Of a stretch of DNA of 64,000 bases, positions 18,235 through 24,898 are shown one piece after another. The notes under the pieces are model-generated. The model had not been told where the DNA came from, ran no database searches, and was given only the letters and a program-made list of their open reading frames with translations. Where the stretch lies: the NCBI GenBank assembly GCA_964603725.1, contig CAZRWW010000020.1, positions 6,404 through 70,403 on the forward strand, in the 5' to 3' direction. The stretch is from CAZDKK01 sp964603725. Lineage in GTDB: Bacteria > Eisenbacteria > RBG-16-71-46 > CAIMUX01 > WJJG01. Made by a program: the position numbers and the translations under genes. Each line of letters starts with the position of its first letter. Position 1 is the first letter of the stretch.

Positions 18235-19559
18235 CGCAACACCACCAGCGTCCGTGATGCGGCGTACGAGCCCGCAGTCACCCGACACGCATAGACCCCG
18301 GCCGGCAACGCGGGCGTGATGCCCGCGACCAGGTCCAGGGTCGCCTCCCCGCGGCCACCGGGCCCGAGACGCACCGCGCCGCGCCACGCGCAGCGCCCGC
18401 AGGCATCGTGAATGCTCACCGACGCGGTCGCGGCGATCGATCCGGCCGGAAGGTCGAGCACCAGGCGAAGAGATTCCCCTCCGCTGCGCAGCACCGAGGG
18501 CTGGATGCGCAGCCCATCCCCGTCCCTCGCCCAGGGCCCGGGCGTCACCGCCTGCCAGCTACACCCCACGCCCCAGGAGCCGATCAGACCGCAGCCCGGG
18601 GTCATGCCCGGCGCACACGGGGAGTCGTCGCGCACGGCCCAGGGCTTGTCCGGGTTTTGATCGCCGCAGAAGAGCGGGTCGGCGCAGATGTTCCCGTTGA
18701 CGCCGTATTGCGGCGCGATCGCCCCGACCCAGTCGCCGCCCGCGTTGCCGAAGATATCGCAGCACGAGAGCGTGGCGGCCGCGCCCTGTTGGCAGTGGAC
18801 CCCCGATCCGGCCGTGCTGAAGGCCATGATGCTGTTGGTGATCGTCGGACAGGTGCCCGCGTCGATGCAGCAGATGGCCCCACCGTAGTAGAAGCCGGCA
18901 CCATCCACGAAGGTGCAGTTGTCGATGTGCGGCGTGGATCCGCCGTAGGCGAACACGCCGCCACCCCCATACGCCTCATTGGCTACGAACGTGCAGTGAC
19001 TCACCAGGGGAGAGCCCTGGGCGATGAGCACACCTCCGCCGTAACGGGCCGTGTTGTTGATGAATAGGCACTCGATGATGGTCGGAGACGTCACAGAGCA
19101 GAAGACCCCCGCGGCCCAGACCGTTGAGACGTTCTCGGAGAACACACAGCGCTTCAGGGTGGGCATCGCGTAGTTCGCGCAGATCACCGCGGAGCCCACC
19201 GAGGAATACCCGTGCGCCACGGTGACGCCCTCGAGCGTGGCTTGCGGCAGCTCGCCCGAGTCGAACACGAAACCCCGTCCCGCCCCCTGGCAGTCGATCA
19301 CGCACCTGGCGGGATCGCCCCTCTGCGAGCGGATCGTGATGAGCTTGCCCAGGAAGTTGATGTTGCGGTTGTCGGGTCCCTGGAAGATGCCATCGGCCAG
19401 CTCGATGATATCCCCGCTGTGGACCGCCTGAACCGCGGCGCGGATGGTCGGGAAGTCGCCGGTGCCGTCGGGCTTCACCAGGTAGGTCGACACGGCGGCC
19501 CCATCGGCCGCGGCCCAAACACCGGCGGCGGCCAGCAGCAGGAGAAGGATGTGTCTCAT
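18231..19559 (-). CDS. Secreted parallel beta-helix protein with degenerate FlgD-like tail
   Basis: 442 residues. ATG 19559 has AGGAGGG eight bases upstream. The signal peptide is short (LLLLLAAAGVWAAADGA). Mature residues begin STYLVKPDGTGDFPTIRAAV, followed by coils such as SAVICANYAMPTLKRCVF and GGGVFAYGGSTPHIDNCTF. The block CCDIFGNAGGDWVGAI and GNICADPLFC is shared with the paralogues at 16636-18234 and 35044-36998. The tail has SIHDACGRCAW and ALPAGVYACRV, a weaker version of the Ig tail without the PNPF start. First gene of the coupled pair. Function beyond surface binding is unknown. Confidence 0.8.
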   Translation of the reverse strand: MRHILLLLLAAAGVWAAADGAAVSTYLVKPDGTGDFPTIRAAVQAVHSGDIIELADGIFQGPDNRNINFLGKLITIRSQRGDPARCVIDCQGAGRGFVFDSGELPQATLEGVTVAHGYSSVGSAVICANYAMPTLKRCVFSENVSTVWAAGVFCSVTSPTIIECLFINNTARYGGGVLIAQGSPLVSHCTFVANEAYGGGGVFAYGGSTPHIDNCTFVDGAGFYYGGAICCIDAGTCPTITNSIMAFSTAGSGVHCQQGAAATLSCCDIFGNAGGDWVGAIAPQYGVNGNICADPLFCGDQNPDKPWAVRDDSPCAPGMTPGCGLIGSWGVGCSWQAVTPGPWARDGDGLRIQPSVLRSGGESLRLVLDLPAGSIAATASVSIHDACGRCAWRGAVRLGPGGRGEATLDLVAGITPALPAGVYACRVTAGSYAASRTLVVLR

Positions 19560-19649
19560 GTCGGTACCCTCCTGTTACCAAGCGCTGGATCGCATGTCGA
19601 TTCTCCGTCTTCCCTCAATCCTCTGACGCGGGCACCTTCTCCTAAGCTG

Positions 19650-20078
19650 CTATGGGCAGTTGGATTGCTTCACCGAGGTTCCCGTGGCTGGACAATCCTC
19701 CGGGCAGAGCATCACCACCTTGTACTGGTATCCGGCAACGCAGCCGGCTGCCGACGAGTCGACGTAAGTCATGCAGATGAAGTCACCCCAGGGATCTTCA
19801 CATTCCTCAGGTTCTCCGTAGTACTCAACGGCGATGCGGACCCAATCGTCATACTCCGTACAGCAGCGCCGGTATATGTCGAACTTCACGTCGCCGCATC
19901 CGGGAGAGATATCGAAGCACCACGTGATCTTGACCCCTCCCCCGGGATTGGGGTCGATGACGAGCGGGCAGCCTCCAAACTCACAGACCCTTGCTTGACA
20001 GATGTCGGGCGTGAGGAACAGCAGCAGGATCAGACAGACAGACAGACAGACAGACAGCACGCTACTGGTTCTGGACAT
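19650..20078 (-). CDS. Small secreted Cys-rich protein with a tetranucleotide repeat in its signal peptide
   Basis: 142 residues from ATG 20078, preceded by AGGAGG at six bases; an in-frame GTG directly before it is less well spaced. The signal peptide (SVCLSVCLILLLFL) is encoded by about 6.75 copies of CAGA/TGTC. The mature ~115 residues contain 14 cysteines, for example CEFGGCP, CCTEYDD and CPEDCPATG, suggesting a disulfide-stabilised extracellular domain. No known family recognised. A well-formed promoter lies at 20147-20175. It is transcribed in the same direction as the beta-helix pair, 90 bp upstream of it. Confidence 0.7.
   Translation of the reverse strand: MSRTSSVLSVCLSVCLILLLFLTPDICQARVCEFGGCPLVIDPNPGGGVKITWCFDISPGCGDVKFDIYRRCCTEYDDWVRIAVEYYGEPEECEDPWGDFICMTYVDSSAAGCVAGYQYKVVMLCPEDCPATGTSVKQSNCP
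20031..20057 (-). repeat. Tetranucleotide microsatellite (CAGA x 6.75) in a signal-peptide coding region
   Basis: Uninterrupted CAGA repeats on the plus strand (TCTG on the coding strand) lie within the first ~15 codons of the 20078 gene. Gain or loss of one unit would shift the reading frame. Confidence 0.95.
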
Positions 20079-20146
20079 CACTCGCCTCCTTCAGTGTGGG
20101 CACAAGAGTGACCGAGAATCCTGCACATGCGATCCAGTTGCCTTCA

Positions 20147-20175
20147 AGTGTAGTCTGGGGGCCAGGGGGTGTCAA
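20147..20175 (-). promoter_or_regulatory. Sigma70-type promoter for the Cys-rich secreted protein
   Basis: On the minus strand a perfect TTGACA (20170-20175), a 17-bp spacer and TACACT (20147-20152, four of six) lie about 65 bp upstream of ATG 20078. This is the best-matching promoter I see in the window. Confidence 0.6.
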
Positions 20176-20307
20176 GCAGTCCATGGCGGCGGTCATGGGC
20201 ATGGTCGCAGCCATGTTCGCCTGGCTTCCCCCATCGCGTGGGGACCCGTCCGGAGAGAGAGCCTGCCACATCTCTAGCCGGATCGCGTTTGCATGCTCCC
20301 CGGTCCC

Positions 20308-20378
20308 TTTCGCATGTCCTGCGGTCCCTCTGTTGCTTTGGCTCACACATCGTGCAAAATCAGGCGAAGCCGTTTGGG
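20308..20378 (+). mobile_element. IS630-like 3' end, outward-facing right copy (diverged remnant)
   Basis: 20336-20378 matches the reverse complement of 16082-16124 at 41 of 43 positions. The preceding ~28 bp (from about 20308) also resemble the transposase 3' end (FRGPSVTLAHT becomes SCGPSVALAHT), at lower identity. The transposase stop codon TAG is TCG here. No further transposase sequence is found to the left. The element end points rightwards, directly into the start of the ABC substrate-binding gene. Confidence 0.72.
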
Positions 20379-20389
20379 AGGGGTGCGAG

Positions 20390-21226
20390 TTGAACGCCAG
20401 GAAGTCCGGACAGCCTCTGCAACGTCGGGTATGCCCCCGCTGGGGTCGCTCCCGCTGGCCATCTCTCCTGCTGCTCCTCGCCCTGGCCGCCGGCTGGTCC
20501 TGCGGGCCCGGGGACGAGGACGCGATCGCGCGGATCCAGCGCACCGGCGTGCTGCGGATCGGCACCGACGCCACCTATCCGCCCTTCGAGTCGGTCGACC
20601 CGGCCACCGGCGAGCTGTCGGGCTTCGATGTCGACCTGGTGCGCGTCATCGCGGAGCGCCTGCGCGCCCGGGCGGAGTTCATCGTCGTGCCCTTCGACGG
20701 CATCGTGCCGGGGCTCAAGTCAGGCAAGTACGATTTGATCGTCTCGGCCATGACGATCACGCCCGAACGCGCCCGGCAGGTCCTGTTCACGCAGCCCTAC
20801 ACGGTCGCGGGCCAATCGATCGTCGTGCGCAGCTCCGAGGCTTCCGTCTCCGGCGCGGGCGACCTGGCGGGCAAGCGCATCGGCTGCCAGCTCGGCACGA
20901 CCGGTGAGATGGAGGCCCGGAAGATCCCACGCGCCCAGGTGGTGAGCTTCGACGCCATCGGAGCCGCCTTCCGCGACCTCGAGAACGGCAATCTGGATGC
21001 GGCGATCGCCGACACGCCGACCGCGCGCATCTTCATCCGCGATCACGCCACGCTGCGCCTGGCCGGCGAGCCCCTGACCCGCGAGGACTTCGGCATGGCC
21101 GTGCGCCCGCGGGACGCCGGCCTGGCCGAGGCGATCAACGAGATCCTGGACGCGCTGCGGGCCGATGGAACGATGCGGCTCATCGAGGAACGCTGGGGAA
21201 TCGCCTCCCCCGGCGAATCCCCGTGA
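20390..21226 (+). CDS. Polar amino-acid ABC transporter substrate-binding lipoprotein
   Basis: 278 residues using TTG 20390, six bases after GGGAGGGG (20376-20383). No ATG or GTG lies in frame between the insertion-sequence end and the signal peptide. The signal segment SLLLLLALAAGWSC is followed by acidic residues, so it is probably a lipoprotein despite a non-canonical lipobox. The SBP_bac_3 domain is complete: TGVLRIGTDATYPPFES, ELSGFDVDLVRVIAERL, GKYDLIVSAMTITPERA, GKRIGCQLGTTGE. It should capture a polar or charged amino acid for the permease and ATPase that follow (40 and 65 bp gaps). Exact ligand unknown. Part of its ribosome site derives from the element end. Confidence 0.85.
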   Translation: MNARKSGQPLQRRVCPRWGRSRWPSLLLLLALAAGWSCGPGDEDAIARIQRTGVLRIGTDATYPPFESVDPATGELSGFDVDLVRVIAERLRARAEFIVVPFDGIVPGLKSGKYDLIVSAMTITPERARQVLFTQPYTVAGQSIVVRSSEASVSGAGDLAGKRIGCQLGTTGEMEARKIPRAQVVSFDAIGAAFRDLENGNLDAAIADTPTARIFIRDHATLRLAGEPLTREDFGMAVRPRDAGLAEAINEILDALRADGTMRLIEERWGIASPGESP

Positions 21227-21266
21227 TCCGCGCAGCGAGCTGAACCCCATTCGGGAGTGTGCCACG

Positions 21267-21926
21267 ATGGATCAACTGTCCCTGCTGGGTCGCATCGCGC
21301 TGTTCCTTCTGCCCACCGTGCCGCAAACGATCAAGATCACGATCATCTCCTTCGCGCTGGCATTGCTGCTGGGGCTGTTCGTCGGGGTCTTGCGGATCGC
21401 GCGCCGCGCGCCCTGGACCTGGATCGGCCGCTTGTACGTCGATGCCATCCGCGGCGTGCCGCTCCTGGTCTGGATCTTCTTCATCTACTTCGGGCTGGGT
21501 CGGATCCTGCACCTGCCGCAGTTCCTGGCGGGCGTTCTGGCGATCGGGATCTGCTACAGCGCCTACGTGGGAGAGACGATCCGCGCCGGCATTCAGGCCA
21601 TCGCGCGCGGGCAGTGGGAAGCGGCGGCCTCGCTGGGCCTCTCGCGCGGGCAGACCATGCGCCACATCATCCTGCCCCAGGCCGCGCGCGTCGTCGTGCC
21701 GCCCGTCATGAACGACTTCATCGCCTGCCTGAAGGACTCCTCCCTCGTTTCCATCATCGGACTGCGGGAGCTGACCCGGGCCGGCCGCGAGTACTCCTCG
21801 AGCACGTTCGTCGACTTTCAGACCTGGCTGATCGTCGGCCTGCTCTATCTGGCCATGACGATCGTGCTGACCAAGTGCTCGGCGCTCCTGGAAACCCGCC
21901 TGCGGCGATCGGAGGTCGCGGCCTGA
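21267..21926 (+). CDS. Polar amino-acid ABC transporter permease
   Basis: 219 residues, ATG 21267 with GGGAG upstream. His/Glu/Gln/Arg-opine family TM region: LPTVPQTIKITIISFALALLLGL, IRGVPLLVWIFFIYFGL, and the coupling motif EAAASLGLSRGQTMRHIILPQA that contacts the ATPase. About five membrane helices. Only one permease gene is present, so a homodimer is expected. Second gene of the transporter operon. Confidence 0.92.
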   Translation: MDQLSLLGRIALFLLPTVPQTIKITIISFALALLLGLFVGVLRIARRAPWTWIGRLYVDAIRGVPLLVWIFFIYFGLGRILHLPQFLAGVLAIGICYSAYVGETIRAGIQAIARGQWEAAASLGLSRGQTMRHIILPQAARVVVPPVMNDFIACLKDSSLVSIIGLRELTRAGREYSSSTFVDFQTWLIVGLLYLAMTIVLTKCSALLETRLRRSEVAA

Positions 21927-21945
21927 CGCGCTCGGTGAGGATCCG

Positions 21946-22021
21946 CGGATGATCAAGGTCGATCAGGTGAGCACGCGTTGAGGAGCCCCGGATGATCAAG
22001 GTCGATCAAGTGAGCAAGCGC
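21946..22021 (+). repeat. Tandem duplication of the ATPase start region with a 10-codon mini-ORF
   Basis: About 32 bp from 21946 repeats at 21989 (period 43 bp) with two or three mismatches. The first copy contains ATG 21949 and reads M-I-K-V-D-Q-V-S-T-R then TGA (21979-21981). The second is the true start MIKVDQVSKRF. The TGA of the mini-ORF overlaps GAGGAG, the ribosome site of the real gene. Confidence 0.9.
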
Positions 22022-22714
22022 TTCGGCGCCCACGTCGCTGTCGAGGCGGTCTCCTTTCACGTGCCCGCATCGACCGTCACGGTGCTCATCGGTCCCTCGG
22101 GGTCCGGCAAGAGCACGGTGCTGCGGCTGATCAATGGCCTGGAACACCTCGACTCGGGGACGATCATCCTCGATGGTCTCCCGCTCGATCCCGCCGGCAG
22201 CAACCTGGAGAAGATCCGCGCCGAGACGGGGATGGTCTTCCAGCAGTTCAATCTCTTCCCGCACCTGCGCGTGATCGAGAACCTCACGCTCGCCCCCAGG
22301 CTCGTCCGGCGCCGTCCGGCCGGCGCCGTGCGGGATGAGGCTTGCGCCCTCCTCGAGAAGGTCGGCCTGGCGGACAAGGCCGAGCGCTATCCGGCGCAGC
22401 TCTCCGGGGGGGAGCAGCAGCGTGTGGCCATCGCCCGCGCGCTGTGCATGAAGCCCAAGGTCATGCTGTTCGACGAGCCCACCTCATCGCTCGATCCCGA
22501 GATGATCCAGGAAGTGCTGGAGGTGATGAAGTCGCTCGCCCGCGAGGGCATGACGATGGTCGTGGCCACCCACGAGATGGGGTTCGCCCGCGAGGTGGCG
22601 CACGAGGTGCTCTTCCTCGACCGCGGCCGGCTGATCGAGGCTGGGCCGCCCGAGCAGATCTTCACGCGGCCGCGCGAGGATCGCACGCGGTCGTTCCTGG
22701 CGAAGGTGCTCTGA
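21992..22714 (+). CDS. Polar amino-acid ABC transporter ATP-binding protein
   Basis: 240 residues, the normal family length. Walker A GPSGSGKST (residues 34-42), Q-loop VFQQFNLFPHL, signature LSGGEQQRVAIARAL, Walker B VMLFDEPTSSLD and switch histidine in VVATHEMGF are all intact. It powers the transporter formed with the 21267 permease and 20390 binding protein. Start chosen at ATG 21992 with GAGGAG; the near-identical ATG at 21949 is followed by a stop after ten codons. Confidence 0.95.
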   Translation: MIKVDQVSKRFGAHVAVEAVSFHVPASTVTVLIGPSGSGKSTVLRLINGLEHLDSGTIILDGLPLDPAGSNLEKIRAETGMVFQQFNLFPHLRVIENLTLAPRLVRRRPAGAVRDEACALLEKVGLADKAERYPAQLSGGEQQRVAIARALCMKPKVMLFDEPTSSLDPEMIQEVLEVMKSLAREGMTMVVATHEMGFAREVAHEVLFLDRGRLIEAGPPEQIFTRPREDRTRSFLAKVL

Positions 22715-22840
22715 CGGCGCCTTTCGTGGCTGCAGCGGCAGGTGCGGCGGATCCGCGCGGCGGCAGGCCGCCCGCGCCCCCCCAGACGCGAGCGACCCCC
22801 ACCGCTCGAGCGACTCCGAATGTCCCGGGTAGCTCCCTGC

Positions 22841-24703
22841 CTATCCGACCACCGTGAGGCGATCGGTCAGCGTGACGGAGCCGCTTGAGAACCTACACAG
22901 GTACACGCCGGCCGCCAGGCCACGCACGCTCAGACGGTGCTCGCCCGCGGAGAGGAACCCATCGGCCAGGGCAGCCACGCGCCGCCCGGTCGCGTCGTAC
23001 AGGTCCAGACTGACGCGACAGGACTCCGGCAGCGACAAGCGAACCTCCCCTTCTCCGCGGGCCGGGCCGGGCACATGCAGCCCGAAGCCGCGGGCACCGG
23101 ATTGCGCGCCGTGCGGACCGGCGGATGCCGATTCCCATGACAGGCGAATCTCCTCGAGCACGGGCGATACGGATGGGTCGCCGGTGTCGAGCAGGACCTT
23201 GTACTGCAGGTAGCGTCCGAGCAGGTCGCTCACCTGGCCGGGCGATGCCAGCGGCACCGACCAGGGGCCCAGCTCCTCGGGATCCTCGCCGCTGCGCAGG
23301 CACACGCCCAGGCTCGTTCCGGCCGGTGTGCGCGCGCTCCAGCCGACGTCAACGGACGGCGGCGCCCCGCACAGATCGAGGACGGTGCCGGTCAACTCGC
23401 CGGCCGACTTGAACTGCGCCGCCCGCCACCAGGCGAACTCGCCAGGCAGGCGGGAGGTCGCCAGCAGGTCGAGTGCGCCATCGCCATCCACGTCGCCGGC
23501 GCGGATGTTCATCGGATTGGGCCAGCTCGTCGTGAGATTGTGCTCCTCCCACACGAGCGGGTCGCCGCCCGCGTTGCGCCACCAGGCGACCGTGCTGTCG
23601 TAGTAGGCCGTGGCCATCACATCCAGACGACCGTCGCCGTCGACGTCGCCGGTCCAGACGCAGTGCCCGCCGTTGAACGCGGCGTCGATGTCCTGGCGGG
23701 TCCAGGAGAGCGGCTCGCCGCCGTCATTGCGCCACCAGGTCACGTGATTCGCGAAGGCGGTCGCAACGACATCCAGCCGGCCGTCGCGGTTGATGTCGGC
23801 GACGTGCACGGCGCGCGCACCAGCGAAGCCCGAGGCGATGATGTGACGTTCCCAGACGATCGGATCGCCGCCCTGATTGCGCCACCAGGCCACATAGTTG
23901 TGCGTTCCGGCCGCGCCGACCACGTCCAGATCGCCATCGTCATCGAGATCGATCGCATACGCGTCGTGCGCGCCGCCGAAGTTGCCGTCGATGACTTGCC
24001 GGGTCCACGTGACCGGCTCGCCGCCGTTGTTCCGCCACCAGATGACGTCGCCGAGGCTCCACGACGTGGCCAGGACGTCGGGCCGCCCGTCGCGGTTGAT
24101 GTCGGCGGTGGTGATCGAGCACGAGACGGGGCAGTAGTTGTCGAGGACCTGGCGGGTCCAGGTGATCGGCAGGCCGCCGTCGTTGCGCCACCAGGCCACC
24201 TTGTTGCCCGGGGTCTCGGCCGCGGCCACGATGTCCAGGTCGCCATCCCCGTCGATGTCGTCTGTGTGCACGCCGCTCGCGCCCGGGAAGGCGGCGTCGA
24301 CGAGCTGCTGCGTCCAGCCCGGGGGAGACTGACCGTCGTTGTACCAGAGCGCCACGACCTGCGCCTGGCCGGCCCCGCCGATGACGTCGATGTCACCGTC
24401 CTGGTCGATGTCGACCGGGTGGACTCCGAAGGCGACCGCCAGCTCCCCGGCGATCGTGTGCTTCTGGGGCACCGCCAGCGGTTCGCCGGCCAGGGCGATC
24501 TGCCCCGGCAGGGCGAGCCAGGAGACGTCCTGGCAGGCCGCGAAGCGGTCGGTCCACTCCGTGACGGGGCCGATCTGCCCGTCCCCCTGACACCAGTCGG
24601 TCTGGGCGGCCTCCAGAGCCAGCGCCGCGCCCGCGAATCCGCAGCAGGCTCCACTCACGAGCAGCATGAAACCTCGGACCATCGATCCGTAACGCCTGTT
24701 CAT
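22841..24703 (-). CDS. Secreted VCBS/FG-GAP repeat protein with FlgD-like tail
   Basis: 620 residues from ATG 24703 (GGAGGGAG upstream). Signal peptide with a Cys-Cys-Gly segment ends near ALALEA. Residues ~75-430 hold seven to eight repeats with Ca-binding loops DIDQDGDIDV, DIDGDGDLDIV, DINRDGRPDVL, DVDGDGRLDVM, and a VAWWRN(D)GG strand, the hallmark of a seven-bladed integrin-like propeller. A beta-sandwich follows, then the tail (LYDATGRRVAALADG, AAGVYLCRF). A secreted binding or structural role is inferred. It diverges from the ToxR/WD40 regulator with a 195-bp gap (24704-24898), which holds no gene. Confidence 0.85.
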   Translation of the reverse strand: MNRRYGSMVRGFMLLVSGACCGFAGAALALEAAQTDWCQGDGQIGPVTEWTDRFAACQDVSWLALPGQIALAGEPLAVPQKHTIAGELAVAFGVHPVDIDQDGDIDVIGGAGQAQVVALWYNDGQSPPGWTQQLVDAAFPGASGVHTDDIDGDGDLDIVAAAETPGNKVAWWRNDGGLPITWTRQVLDNYCPVSCSITTADINRDGRPDVLATSWSLGDVIWWRNNGGEPVTWTRQVIDGNFGGAHDAYAIDLDDDGDLDVVGAAGTHNYVAWWRNQGGDPIVWERHIIASGFAGARAVHVADINRDGRLDVVATAFANHVTWWRNDGGEPLSWTRQDIDAAFNGGHCVWTGDVDGDGRLDVMATAYYDSTVAWWRNAGGDPLVWEEHNLTTSWPNPMNIRAGDVDGDGALDLLATSRLPGEFAWWRAAQFKSAGELTGTVLDLCGAPPSVDVGWSARTPAGTSLGVCLRSGEDPEELGPWSVPLASPGQVSDLLGRYLQYKVLLDTGDPSVSPVLEEIRLSWESASAGPHGAQSGARGFGLHVPGPARGEGEVRLSLPESCRVSLDLYDATGRRVAALADGFLSAGEHRLSVRGLAAGVYLCRFSSGSVTLTDRLTVVG

Positions 24704-24898
24704 CTTCGATCTCCCTCCGATGACCTCCGACTCCTCTCCGGCGACACGCAAACCCCGCGCCCCCTGTGAAGGTAGCCCGGAGCCATTGCCAGCGGCCTCA
24801 CGGAGGGCTAAGGTTTGCCTCAGGATTCGCTCAAAGCAGCGCAGGGCGACGAACAGGCGGGGTGCTCACCCCCTTACGGCGACAGCCGGGAAGGTCCC

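Noticed and set aside
16070..20390. TA target-site duplication around the putative composite element
   Set aside because: Bases just outside the two 43-bp ends show no shared dinucleotide or longer duplication, so transposition as a unit cannot be proven.
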